From assembly GCF_000182925.2 (NCBI RefSeq), contig NC_026507.1, positions 3,658,001 through 3,722,000 on the forward strand: a stretch of 64,000 nt of DNA. Direction: 5' to 3'. The notes beneath the pieces are model-generated. The model was not told the origin of the DNA. It did no database searches and was given only the letters and a program-made list of their open reading frames with translations. The position numbers and the translations under genes are program-made. Positions 10,593 to 20,945 of the stretch are shown here, piece by piece. Origin of the DNA: Neurospora crassa OR74A (Eukaryota > Ascomycota > Sordariomycetes > Sordariales > Sordariaceae). Positions within the stretch are counted from its first letter, which is position 1. Each line of letters starts with the position of its first letter.

Positions 10593-11753
10593 TCAAAACT
10601 TCTGGCTCTTCCTAACCTTTAGTCTCGGCGGTTCCGGATGCGGCGGCTGAATCGCGACGGGTATCATTGATCTCCTCTCCATATCCTTGAAGCCTCCGTT
10701 GCTATCCCGCGGCGTCTGTATGGCGACCGGTATCATCGACCTTCTCTCCACCTGCCTCACACCCTTCATTTCCATATCTCTCTCCCTATCTCTTTCCCTT
10801 TCCCGTTCCCTATCTCGTTCTCGTTCTCGTTCCCTTTCCCTTTCCCTCAGTTCCCTATCCCTTAGTTCTCTGTCCCTCAGATCTCTTTCTCTCAGGTCCC
10901 GTTCTCTGTCCCTCTCCCTCAAATCCCTCTCCCTTTCCTTCAGGCCCCTCTCCCTATCCCTCAGCTCTTTGTCCCTCAGTTCCCGATCCCTCAAATCCCT
11001 CTCTCTCAGATCCCGCTCTCTCAAATCCCGTTCCCTCTCCCTTTCCCTCTCCCTCAAGTCCCTCTCTCTTAGCTCCCTCTCTCTTAGCTCCCTCTCTTTC
11101 AGCTCCCTCTCTTTCAGCTCCCTCTCTTTCAGCTCTCTCTCTTTCAATTCCCTTTCCCTTTCTCTCTCCCTATCCCTCAAGTCCCTATCTCTCAAATCCC
11201 TATCCCCCACCCTCTCCCTCTCCATACACCTCTCCCACATCTGACTCCGATGATGCACCCTCTTCGGCACCGTCACCACCCACCCCCTCCACCCGCCCGG
11301 TCCTTCATCTTTTTCCACCGGCGGTCCCACCGCCAATCCAATCACATCCGCCACCCTTTCCGCATCAAACACGTACTCAAAATGCAGCTCGTAACTGGTG
11401 TCCGTCTCGCCCGTCATCTTGTTGACCACGCGCACCACCAGGATATCCTCAATGGGGAACCCGCGCAGCTCGACGGTGCCGTCGTCCCAGGTTTCCAGGC
11501 CGAGACCGTTGTGATGATCCCCACCCCTTGTTAGTGAGGAAGTAGAGGGGGAGGGGGAGGATATCATGTGTGGTGGTGGTGCTGAAGGGAAAAGGCGGGA
11601 TTGCATGGCCGAGATGTGTTGGCGGCGGAGAGAGGCGAGGTTGATGCGCTCGCGGTCGCCGGCGGAGGAGGGGACGAGGTAGTTGATGCCGAGGTGGCGG
11701 CGGGTCGGGGACTGGAGGTTGATTTTGAAGAGGTCTAGGATTAGGGTCGGCAT
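10593..11753 (-). CDS. Family X protein, copy 1, with long RE/RD-L repeat
   Basis: A single exon of 386 residues. The N-terminal 175 residues match the proteins at 13438-14067 and 16597-17076: an opening MPTLILDLF, then a later block with LRGFPIEDI, YELHFEYVFDAERVADVIG, and GWVVTVPK followed by a Ser...Trp pair. After that come about 145 residues made of repeated units such as ELKER, DLRER and DRELR. These are expected to form a long charged single helix. The C-terminus has a repeated RRSMIPVAIQ. No known domain is recognised, and there is no signal peptide or membrane segment. It is divergent to the membrane-protein remnant at 12,813. The repeat looks like a minisatellite expansion inside the gene and probably varies between strains. 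Function unknown. Confidence 0.75.
   Translation of the reverse strand: MPTLILDLFKINLQSPTRRHLGINYLVPSSAGDRERINLASLRRQHISAMQSRLFPSAPPPHMISSPSPSTSSLTRGGDHHNGLGLETWDDGTVELRGFPIEDILVVRVVNKMTGETDTSYELHFEYVFDAERVADVIGLAVGPPVEKDEGPGGWRGWVVTVPKRVHHRSQMWERCMERERVGDRDLRDRDLRDRERERERELKERELKERELKERELKERELRERELRERDLRERERERERDLRERDLRERDLRDRELRDKELRDRERGLKERERDLRERDRERDLRERDLRDRELRDRELRERERERERERDRERERERDRERDMEMKGVRQVERRSMIPVAIQTPRDSNGGFKDMERRSMIPVAIQPPHPEPPRLKVRKSQKF
10780..11225 (+). repeat. Homopyrimidine-biased coding minisatellite
   Basis: The plus strand is almost all C and T (repeats of about 15-18 bp such as CCCTCTCCCTTTCCCTC and AGCTCCCTCTCTTTC). On the minus strand it encodes the Arg/Glu/Asp-Leu repeat of the family X copy 1 protein. 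Such long purine-pyrimidine-biased DNA can form triplex structures. Confidence 0.85.
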
Positions 11754-12812
11754 TTTTTTTAGTTTTTTTTCTTTTTTCTTTTTCTTTTTTTATGGTGATT
11801 GTGGTAGTGATGGCAGGTGAGCTTCAGTCGTCAAGTGGCTGCGCACGGCGCGCGAGTGAACTGGGTTGGACCGCGTGGCTGATGATGGTGATGGCGTGGA
11901 CGAGTAGTGTAGCGGGTGCAATGGCGGTTGAGGTGGCTGGATAAGGTAGGTATGACGCTAGGAAGCAGCCGAGAAGAGAGAGAGGCGCGATACCGAGCGA
12001 AAGAGTCTGAGGCTTGAGTGAATCGAGTTAGCATATAATGTAGCGTGCGCGGGAACACACGTTTTGCTTTGGCTAGTCGGGATGTTTGATCAAGGCACGC
12101 AGCCTAATCAAGATGGCAGACGCAGCCGGGCAGGTCAAGGTGCGGGCGCCGGGCGGTGTGGAGAGCGGGACAGTGGCCGGTGACGGACATCAGATACTCA
12201 CCGTGGACACTCGCTGAGAACTCTGGATATAATGGGAATGGGGGCTTGAGCTTGATCAAGGAGAGAAATCAAGAAGTCGCCGCCACAGCTTTCTGCGTCA
12301 AGGTTTTCCCACTCAAAGTTGAGGAGCAGAAAAGCGTTTGTAAAGTCAAAGGAACAATCATGCCATCATCGTCGTGGACGTTAGGCGTTGTTTGGGTCTC
12401 AGTGCCCAATGAAGCGCTCCAATCCCCGCCAAGTAGCGCTGTCCACAACCAACGCTACCAACCAACCCGCTAACCAATCGGCTTGCGACCGGACCGGCGG
12501 CGATCTGCAGGGTCGTGGTACCCGCCCCAGTCCCGTCTCCATCGTTGTCTCGACGGGCTGGAGACCTACGGGTGGTCTTTTACATCGGTTTGATGCCGAA
12601 GGAATAACGTTCTTACTTCATTGTTACTCTACCTACCTACCTAGTCCCTGAATCCGACGATTCTACGGTACATCATTCGTCGATGAAGCGAGCACTATCG
12701 TACGACCTACTCCAAAGCTTCACATTCCGTCCTTTTGGTTGTAGTAGATACATACATACATTCACTCGATGCTGCGGCGGTGAGCAAGAACTCATATAAG
12801 TGATTATGGACA
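11754..12812. other. Divergent promoter region, unit 1
   Basis: Starts with a T-rich tract (11,752-11,790; A-rich in the direction of family X transcription). No exon-1-like remnant of the membrane protein was found. A TACCTACCTACCTA run lies near 12,630. Confidence 0.5.
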
Positions 12813-13100
12813 CTCCAAGCAGTGGAAGACCACAAGTACATAGCCATATACGCTCACGCTACTGATGAACTTGTCATCGCCATCGGCCCAGAATTTCTTT
12901 GAGTCCCTGGGAACGTCAAGAGACCTACAAGCCAGCCCACGCACAAGAACCAGGGCGTGGAAGCGAGTACACTGGATAGGTATGAATTGGTCCTACGTTG
13001 AATGGGTGTCAAGTGCCTTTCTCATCGCTTTCGCTGTGCCCTGCACAAGAACTTGTTCGTCCATCTAGAGGATGTCAATCTCACGATGGGGTATACATAG
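12813..13100 (+). pseudogene. Remnant of a DUF6594-type membrane protein gene
   Basis: Aligns by eye with exon 2 of the gene at 18229-19754. TCCAAGCAG, GACCACAAGTACAT and CATCGCCATCGGCCCAG match the start of that exon. An AATTTCTTTGAG segment then joins directly to CCCTGGGAACG, which removes about 130 bp present in the intact copy. Then GACAAGCCAGC-like and GGCGTGGAAGCGAG blocks follow, and CCTTTCTCATCGCT, which corresponds to the first membrane helix. The frame is broken and exon 1 is missing. Several changes relative to the intact copy are G-to-A (CACGAG to CACAAG). It keeps the same position and orientation relative to its family X partner as the intact copies. Confidence 0.8.
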
Positions 13101-13437
13101 AGGTATCTACCCGTCCCTCGCTCCCACCTTTTTAAGGCCTCGCCAGACCTGACCGCAACTCATAATTTGCTGTAACGGCAAAATTTGTTTAGCAGAAGGG
13201 CTTTCTAACGAAGGCTGTTTCCAAATCGTCAAATTTTGGTATTCACTGTCTGAAACTAATAGTAATCGATAACGATTCAGAAGCCGAGAACACGGGCGGC
13301 CATCAGGCGGCGCGCTACTGCAATTGTTTCGTCGTGGTTGCGTGCCCCTGACTGACGAAAATGATGATTTTTACTCGAGTTCGATATGGCATCCGCAAGA
13401 AGCAGTGTCTGATTGATGAAAACCTAGACATCGTGCT
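13101..13437. other. Intergenic between units 1 and 2
   Basis: No gene seen. It lies between the membrane-protein remnant and the 3' end of family X copy 2. Confidence 0.5.
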
Positions 13438-14067
13438 CTACTGTGCCCTCTTGTTGTTAACCTCTAAAACTTCCCTCCACCCCAGGGACTGCTCAATGTT
13501 GGGTATGAAGCGGCTGTTCTCGCTCAACGCTGGGCTTTCCTCCTTGGGCATTACCGGTGGAACACATTCCAGGACACAATCCAGCACAATCCCGCAGCCG
13601 ATGATGTTCCGAAGCATTTCGGCATCTTCTGGCTTGGTCGCTATGACCTGAAATCCATCCACTAATGTGCGAACACTTCGTATCGGAAGACCTTTGAGCT
13701 TGACAGCGTGATGTTGTTCGCTGTCCATGTGCTCAACAATGTTGACTTCCCTGAGCTTATCCGACTTCCCAAATATTATTTGCCCCTGCATATACCCCAT
13801 ATGTATCCTCCGCGTCCCTTGGATGGGATATCGGATGACCAAATCCCCCGTGTCCGGAGTACTCGGCCGGTCTTGTCGTTGGGGAGGCTTCCTCCCCAAT
13901 ATCCTGTTCCAGATAGTCCACAAGCGTCTTGTGCGCGTCGTGGACCTCGAAGTCTGATTGGTATATGTACTGGCTGGCGGCTTTGGCTTATCCATCGAGA
14001 AAATCAGTCGTATTGTGCCATCGGACTTAGTGTCAGAGGACGGGATGCCCAGACGTAATGAGGACAT
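13438..14067 (-). CDS. Family X protein, copy 2
   Basis: A single exon of 209 residues. The N-terminus LRLGIPSSDTKSDGTIRLIF lines up with the opening of copy 3 (LRWELFPTKSRHGTYDLVIA). The C-terminal block, LKGLPIRSV and then EDAEMLRNIIG, lines up with the same block of copies 1 and 3. The middle holds an extra basic stretch (TTRTRRLWTIWNRILGRK). There is no signal peptide or membrane helix, and no known domain. It is transcribed away from the DUF6594-type gene at 15031, with 963 bp between the starts. It is the most diverged of the three copies. The family relation is judged by eye and the function is unknown. Confidence 0.65.
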   Translation of the reverse strand: MSSLRLGIPSSDTKSDGTIRLIFSMDKPKPPASTYTNQTSRSTTRTRRLWTIWNRILGRKPPQRQDRPSTPDTGDLVIRYPIQGTRRIHMGYMQGQIIFGKSDKLREVNIVEHMDSEQHHAVKLKGLPIRSVRTLVDGFQVIATKPEDAEMLRNIIGCGIVLDCVLECVPPVMPKEESPALSENSRFIPNIEQSLGWREVLEVNNKRAQ

Positions 14068-15030
14068 AGTAGGTAGATTATAAACTCCATTGGTTCATCA
14101 GCTTTGCTAACATCTGGCTGTGATTTTAGTGTCAAGATATATACCTCTTTGTATCACAAAACCTTATATTGGCGATGGAAGAGTAGGTAAATTTCGTGAG
14201 TGATATTGCTGTGACAAAATCAAGAAACACAGCACAAGCGCGTCTGGGGGGGCTGACAGACGAGGAAACAGGATGCAGAATTCATGCGTGATGGCGAGGA
14301 CCTTGTGTTCTATAGCCCAACGGCTACACGTACTTTGGTTACCTATCTTACTCTTCCATGACTTTCTTCAACACATTGGTAGAGGTAGGTAGGTAAGTTG
14401 TAAATTAATAGAGGGCGGAGCGTGGCACTGCCTCACCCTAAACGCTGTAGAGGTACCTAGCTGCATGCTAGGCACTTTAAAAGTAGCCAATCCTTCTACG
14501 TTATCAATCCAGTGGCTATCAATGGGCTGGTTTGATGATCGCCCTGACCAATGAGCATGGACTACGTAGCAAGCCTTGTGGTGTTGTTGCTGCCTTGCCC
14601 CCTTCAGCTTTTAGTGATGGAGTAGAATAAGCAAGGAAACGGCCAAACAATTGGTTACGGCAGAGAACCGAAAGGTACTGTTGACCAATGGCGCAGGGGA
14701 TGCATCCATGTTGAGGATCTCTTGGGGCAGGACTGGTAAGCGGTACTGGAAAGGCATACTGGTAGAGTACCCAATGTTGGTTGTGAGGCTTCGTTTTCGA
14801 AATGGGCGGAGCCGAAGACTTCTGGATAGTTACCAAGGGAACAGATGGAAGATAAGAGAGAGGAACTCGTGACTCTGTGATAGAATTCCCTAGGGATCGA
14901 ATTCTACTCTCTGGTCGCTCTTCGACAAAGCATCACTACACGAATTCAAAATAAAGCAGAGTTCCATCCCTCGATAATACGTCAGTCTGGTAACAATACC
15001 TCTACAATTGCAGGCGGCCTACCTCTAGCC
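14068..15030. other. Divergent promoter region, unit 2
   Basis: Shared upstream region of family X copy 2 and the DUF6594-type gene. It contains AGGTAGGTAGGTAAG near 14,385 and GAATTCCCTAGGGATCGAATTC-like inverted sequence near 14,883-14,904. No convincing gene. Confidence 0.5.
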
Positions 15031-16131
15031 ATGGATGACCAACTTACGAACGGGCAACCAATGGACCAGACGCATAATATTCCAGCACCAACGGCAACCG
15101 AAGGAAACGATGATGTTCTGATTTCGAGGATCTTGAGCGATACATACAACAGAGGTTTCATCAAAATCATTTCAAGACAAAAACCAGGAGTATTGGGTCG
15201 GATAGATTCTTTATTTACTGGCTTTCGAGACGTTCATCACCGACAACCTCTCTCAGAAGCTAACTTTGGATTCTTGATCCATTTTGGCGATGTCCAACGA
15301 CTGTATATAAGGTCACTGCACGCCAGGCTGATAAGTATGGCGGTCAGGGTGCGAAAAAAAGGCCTTTCAAGAAACTCAGAGGGCGTAGTGGAAGGATTGG
15401 ATCAATTCGGCGCTGTGCTCAAAAAATATAGTAAGCTCCCGTCCTCTATCAATGTGCCCTGCCTTCTGTCTAGACGATGACATCAACTGACTGCCTACAC
15501 TCAAATGACAGTTCGTGCCGTGCGAGATCACGAGTACATGGCCAAATTTGCTCTAGAGCGTAATGATCCGTTCATCGCTACGAGCCGAAAGCACAATGAC
15601 CGCATCTTTTTCGAGGCAGCACTATTCGACGAGGGGCTAGATCTGGAGGATTTTCTTCCCGCTGACCTATCTCGGGCATCCAAAGCAGGGAAGAACACCC
15701 AGCCCTCATCAGCACCTGTGGACGGGGAAACAGAAGGTGAACGGCGTCACAGAGAATGGATAGAGCGCCTGCTCAAAGCCTCCATTCCCACTGGGCCATG
15801 GGAAACAGGCGACCTTGACAGTTCACGCAAGTCTGCGTCTGGCCTTGTCAACACACGAACTGCATCTGCCAAGATAGCCTTCTGGGAAAGAGTCGGTGCT
15901 GCAGTGATTGGTGGCGCATTTCTCATTGGCCCTATGTGGATTCTGGCTTTGGAGAGGAACCTGCACGTCCATCTCGGGGTGGCGACGGGGTGCGTGACTG
16001 CGTTTGGACTTTCGTGTTCATTTTACTTGAAGACGGTGGACGGAGTCTTTGCTGTTACTTTGGCGTATGCGGCGGTCATTATGGTGTTTGTGGGTGTGGT
16101 GCTTGAGGAGGCCGGTGGTAAAGGGTCATGA
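15031..16131 (+). CDS. DUF6594-type three-helix membrane protein, copy 2
   Basis: Two exons (15031-15430, 15512-16131; 81-bp intron GTAAGC...ACAG) give 339 residues. The N-terminal half is soluble and helical, with the pattern RPGxLGxxD, FGFLIHFGDVQRLYIRSLH and an AVRDHEYM block at the splice. The C-terminal 87 residues carry three membrane helices at about 262-281, 287-307 and 312-331 (VIGGAFLIGPMWILAL; GVATGCVTAFGLSCSF; FAVTLAYAAVIMVFVGVV). This layout matches the fungal DUF6594 family, often found near HET and NLR-type genes; no biochemical role is established. It is head-to-head with family X copy 2. The same gene, longer at its N-terminus, recurs at 18229. Confidence 0.85.
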
Positions 16132-16596
16132 TGTCAATGAAGGGAATGTCCCGCGTCTCTCTGAACAAAAGTCAAAAGAAACTGAAATCTTGAATTGAAT
16201 ATAGAAGTTTAAGAAGTTAGAAACAGAGAGAAAATGAAAGCAGATTCACACAAAATCGAAGTACTTCCGGAAATTTTCCCGTTCCAGGGGCGGTCATCAC
16301 CCTTGTTTGCGTCCCTTCTCGCACCTTCCGTCTCTCCCTTCCTCTCTTGCTCTTTCCCTCATCTTCTCCCCGTCTTTCCTCCTTTCCATATTTATTTTAT
16401 CTTACTTAGGTACCTAATGGAAGTTTGAGACCATGGTTAACGGTCTTGCAGCGGCCCGATGGTTTGGCGTCCTGTCGCGGCAGCCGTTAGGAACTCTCGA
16501 CGTTTGGATATATCAACCGATGGTACCGGTGTGAAACCGTCTCTATTGAGATACATCACCCGCCAAACGCTCCCTTGGACTCCCAGTCATTTCCTT
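16132..16596. other. Intergenic between convergent genes of units 2 and 3
   Basis: 3' ends of two converging genes. Pyrimidine-rich around 16,310-16,390. No gene seen. Confidence 0.5.
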
Positions 16597-17076
16597 TCAT
16601 CTAGCTTCTCGTGAACGATACGTATCGCTGCGTGGGTTTTCAAAACTTTTCCACTCTTCACTATCATCTCGTATCTTCGTTGGCATCAGAAAGTACCAGC
16701 TTCCATTTTCCGGCCTGGGATTACTTCCAAATCCAACCACCTTGGCAAGCCTCTCTGCATCCTCAGAGGATCGGAAATAAAGCTTGTACGACACGATCTG
16801 TGGCGCTCCTGAGTATTTGGCCACTTTCGTGATTTTAGTGAGGCTTGTAACACGTGCGCGTTTGACCACAAGGCTGCCATTCTCCCATTCTTCGGTCCTG
16901 AGAGATCCCTTGCTGGGTATCCTGTCACGAAGGCATTGTTTGTGGCGACGGCGGAACGAAGCAACTTCCTTCATTTTCTCGTCGGTCTGGTGATTAGGAA
17001 TCTTGTATGCGATTACCAGATCGTAGGTTCCGTGACGGGATTTCGTAGGAAAGAGTTCCCATCTTAGGGTAACCAT
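16597..17076 (-). CDS. Family X protein, copy 3 (shortest)
   Basis: A single exon of 159 residues. The start is set at 17076 because MVTLRWELF matches the starts of the other copies; an upstream in-frame Met at 17190 would add 38 residues without a match. Shared blocks are the ASFRRRHKQ segment (compare ASLRRQHIS in copy 1), YKLYFRSSEDAERLAKVVG, and SWYFLMPTK followed by EEW. It is basic, with no membrane helix and no known domain, and probably represents the minimal form of the family. It is divergent to the DUF6594-type gene at 18229. Function unknown. Confidence 0.72.
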   Translation of the reverse strand: MVTLRWELFPTKSRHGTYDLVIAYKIPNHQTDEKMKEVASFRRRHKQCLRDRIPSKGSLRTEEWENGSLVVKRARVTSLTKITKVAKYSGAPQIVSYKLYFRSSEDAERLAKVVGFGSNPRPENGSWYFLMPTKIRDDSEEWKSFENPRSDTYRSREAR

Positions 17077-18228
17077 AGTGGCGAGAGAAAAAGGGGCCCG
17101 AAATTTCTGATATATGAGAGAGTTGGGTACGAAGCAGATGGTGATGCCCCTTGATCCGTATCTGCTGGGGTGAAACCTGCTACGCATCAAGCGACAGTTA
17201 GCAATTGCTGCACGTTGGTGTTTGCAGACCTCGAATGAGAGAGAACATCAGTGCCTACCTCTATCTTGAAATCTATTCGCCGAGGTGACTCAAGGCCATG
17301 AAGGTCCTTGTCCCAATGCCTAAACTCTCTCTTTCTCGATGCTCCTTGGCAGATACAGCGCCACTGGTGGTGAATTCGATGCTTCAAATAACTGAGGACA
17401 AATAATAAGTTGCAGAAATCGGTTGATACGAAACGGAAGCGAAGATGAACAAGACACATTTGAGTACCTGAGTAGGTAGACGGGGTGAAGGAATTGATAT
17501 ATACAGATCTAGACATGGAGCCGCCACTGGAGGTATCAATCCCACAGGGATCGAGACCGGAGCCTGAGGCATTGCGAAGCCAATTGTACCTATCTTGCTC
17601 CCGCCCCCGTCCATGCTCTAGATCAGAGTGTAACCCCAAAGCTCTAAAGGCACCTACGTATCTGTGTTACCTCACTCTGGGTGCAGTCCAATAACGTTGT
17701 CATCGGATTCTCGGCCGGATGGCGCATGCTGACATCAATACAGGCGTTATCGTGATGGTGCAGAGAAAGGGCCGGAAATGTGGAAGCATCGAACAGTGTC
17801 AGATGTTAAGGTGGCTTTGTTTGTACTACCTACACAGCCTTTCCAAGATTGCCAAATGGTGATACTGCCCGCCCAATGCAGGGCGTTATGCACACTCGAC
17901 TTCTGTGCTGCAGTGTACTTGCAGAATCCCCGGCCTATCAATCCAACCGTGCCTGCCTTTCCTAAAGCTGAGACCGTCGCATGAGCTGGAGGTTTGTTGG
18001 CCCTTACATTCCACCAGTCTCTACCTCTAGAGATGCACAACTTATCTCTACCAGACCGTTCCGTTGATTTTGAGCCATTTGAGCTCAATATCTTTTTCAT
18101 CCCGTCCACACCCCAACTTCATAGGTCTTTCAAAGTCATATTAACGGGTCAAAGTAATCGCAGTTTCTGTGCCAGTTTGTGGTGGTCCTAGCCCTGGTAC
18201 TATTGTACTCCGCGCAACTGATACCAAA
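17077..18228. other. Divergent promoter region, unit 3
   Basis: Shared upstream region. CTACCTCTAGAGATGCACAACTT at 18020-18042 resembles the start context of unit 2 (CTACCTCTAGCCATGG...CAACTT). It may therefore be the old start or an upstream exon of the membrane gene, now out of frame with ATG 18229. No other gene seen. Confidence 0.5.
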
Positions 18229-19113
18229 ATGTTGGAAGACAATGAGGAAAATGATGATGTTTCTTCTCTCGAAGCAATGGAGGTAGAGGTACCAGTCGGA
18301 GTACGTGAGCGACCCACAACTTCCCACGCCATCAGCGCCAGCAGTTCTCAGCACTGTGGGAGCAGAAATCCTGTCCAAATAGTGCCAGCAAATAACACGA
18401 TATTACGGCGCAGCACCTCATTCGAAAGCCTGGTAGAAGAAGAAGAAGAAGAAGAAGAAGTTCACGTTCGCACGCGACCTACCACTTTTCGCTCTTCCCG
18501 ACATGAAGAGAATCCGCCTCTTCACAAGTCTGTCCATCAGATTGGAGGCAGTCAGACACAACAGCAGTTATCTCCAACGCATACGACACAAACCGACGAT
18601 CAGACCAATGGTACTTCAAACAATGTTGCGGGCACATCAACCTCAAATCAAAGGTCGGATGATGATTGCGATAAGACCCAGCACGCGGCCTCTCCAAATG
18701 GAATTGACAAGTGGGATACAAAGGATGATTTGCACATATGGCAAGATATGCGGGCAAAGATATACCAGAAAAACCTTATTGAGCTCATTTCACCACAACG
18801 GCCTGGGCCACTCGGTTACCTCGACAGGGTGTCTGCATCGATGGTAAATAAACAGGATAATCTGTCGGACGCCGACTTTGGTTACCGTATTCACTTTGCC
18901 GACTTGCAAAGGATACATATCCAGTATCTACACAGCAAACTGGTAAACCTGGCAGTCTCCGCGCACTTCAACGGTGATGACTGGAGACCGGGAGGGAAAG
19001 CAGAAGAAATCGGCAAGGTACTCAAGGAATACAGTAAGTTTTTTTCCCTCACCCAGAGACTCATCACCCCCCCCCACCCAAAATAAAGGGAAAAAAAAAA
19101 AAAGAAAAAAAAG

Positions 19114-19146
<33 letters not shown>

Positions 19147-19754
19147 AAAGCCCAGCCAGATACCTAGCTTACAGGACCTTCGATACACCCACAGTCCAAG
19201 CAGTAAGAGACCACGAGTACATGGGCAAATATGCCAGGACCTCCAACGATCCCTTCATCGCCACCAGCCAGCGGCTCTACGACAAGAAATTCCTCGAAGC
19301 AGCCATGACGAGGAACGGCTACAAGATGCCCGAGGACTTCCTACCTCCACCTCGACAGCAATACGAACAACAACTCCCGCAGCACGAAGCACCCATCCCA
19401 CTCATCGAGCGCCTCAAAAGACACTCGGTCCCCACCGGTCCCTGGGAGCGCGATAACACCGACAAGCCAGCTCGCACACTAATCAGCACTCGAACCAAGG
19501 CGTGGAAGCGAGCCTACTGGACCAGAATCGGCGCTGCCTTGATTGGTGGTACCTTCCTCATCGCTCCCATGTGGATTCTGGCCTTACAACGGAACCTCTT
19601 CGTGCACCTTGGTGTAGCGACGGCGTGTATCGCGGCTTTTGGTATTTCGATTTCCCTTTACTTGGAAACCGTCGATGGGGTGTTTGCGGCGACGCTGGCA
19701 TATGCGGCGGTGATTATGGTGTTTGTGGGTATTGTGATTCAGGAAACTGGATGA
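18229..19754 (+). CDS. DUF6594-type three-helix membrane protein, copy 3
   Basis: Two exons (18229-19033, 19195-19754) give 454 residues. The N-terminal 190 residues are an acidic, disordered extension with a run of eight Glu and are absent from copy 2. The DUF6594-type body follows: RPGPLGYLDRV, FGYRIHFADLQRIHIQYLH, then across the splice AVRDHEYMGKYA and NDPFIATSQRLYD. Three C-terminal membrane helices are TRIGAALIGGTFLIAPMWIL, VATACIAAFGISISLYL and TLAYAAVIMVFVGIVI. It is strongly similar to copy 2, which shows the splice is correct. The 161-bp intron is unusual for a long A-rich tract. The gene ends about 240 bp from the edge of the AT-rich island. Role unknown. Confidence 0.85.
19089..19142 (+). 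repeat. Poly-A tract inside an intron
   Basis: About 54 bases of A interrupted by three G, within the intron of the preceding gene. The corresponding intron of the paralogue at 15431-15511 lacks it. It may be a polymerase-slippage expansion or the trace of a poly-A-tailed insertion. Confidence 0.85.
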
Positions 19755-19991
19755 TCATAAGACATAAAACAGTGCGTGATGTGAGACGAAGGAAGGAAGG
19801 AGAGCAATGGTTCAGTTGGAAAATTGTTCGATTGGTGGCTTACCAAGTTGAAGAGAAAACGACAGACGTGCCAGCTCCAGCTATATGAGTTCTGTACAGA
19901 TGAAAACCTTGCGTGGGGTGCATGCACCTTCCTAACGTCCCAATGTTATCAAATATTGTCGGCGTGTTTTTTTTGGGGGGGTGGATTGTGG

Positions 19992-20034
19992 GAGTGGTCA
20001 GATGACCCGACCCCATACCCAAAGCTTCCTAACC
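19992..20034 (+). repeat. Left inverted flanking repeat of the AT-rich island
   Basis: The reverse complement of this 43-bp stretch matches 45418-45460 at 38 of 43 positions, with GGTTAGGAAGCTTTGGGTAT as an identical 20-base core. Two differences (G/A in TGG, C/T in CAT) have the RIP pattern, the right copy being the mutated one. It lies just outside the base-composition boundary. Confidence 0.85.
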
Positions 20035-20945
20035 CAGTGGTCCGTACATTTACATAGAAAATCGATCCGACCTACTAAAATAAAAAATTAATATAGTTAC
20101 TACAAAACGTATTCGTACGGAATTACTTTAATAGTAATATTAAGTAGGATTATTTCTCCTTATAAGGCTTACAATCTCCTTTTATCTAACGTTTTAGTAA
20201 TATTATTATAAATAAAATTAAATTTAATACTATTAATATATTTACCTATATAGGGAATAATATATATATAAAAGTTTCCCTATAAAGAAAAATCCTTAAT
20301 CGCCTATAGAAGACTTTCCCTATAGAGAAATAACCTATTTGTAGAAGGATTTAATACCGATAGGGCGCTATAAATATAGTTAAGGATTGAATAGCTTAAG
20401 GGTAATTTAATTTATTTTTAATTTATTTCTAATTTATTTTAATTATCCCTACTATTACTAATTCTGATACCTTAATTATAATTATTAAATTTAAATTTTA
20501 AATAAGGAAATTATAATTTCCGTAGGCTTACTTATATTGTAATAGAATTCGTCCTAAATAATATAATTCCGGCCTTTACTATTATTATTATAATAGATAG
20601 GGGGAGGGCCTATAATAAATTTATAATTAGTATAAGTTCTATAAAATATATTTTAAAAATTTATAATTATATTTAACCGCTTTATATAGTATATAAATAA
20701 ATAGAGTAGAGGAATATATATTATAGCGTTGCTTATATATTTTCTTTATCCGTTAAGTATTAATTTAAGAGTTATTAGTAATATATTAGGGATACGTTAG
20801 AGGTATAATTGGGAGATTTATATTCCTATTCTTTTAAAAGGGCGTTTATATAAGACTATCTACCTCTTTTTCCGTTTTATTATTTTATTAGTTTCCTTAT
20901 ACCCTTCTATTTTTAAATTCTAATTATAAATCTATTAAATCCGAA

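Noticed and set aside
10687-11244. Plus-strand frame of Leu-Ser repeats
   Set aside because: Complement of the Arg/Glu repeat in family X copy 1. The minus frame has conserved non-repeat ends matching two paralogues.
14519-14836. 105-codon minus frame between units 2 genes
   Set aside because: No recognisable features. It lies in the shared promoter of the divergent pair.
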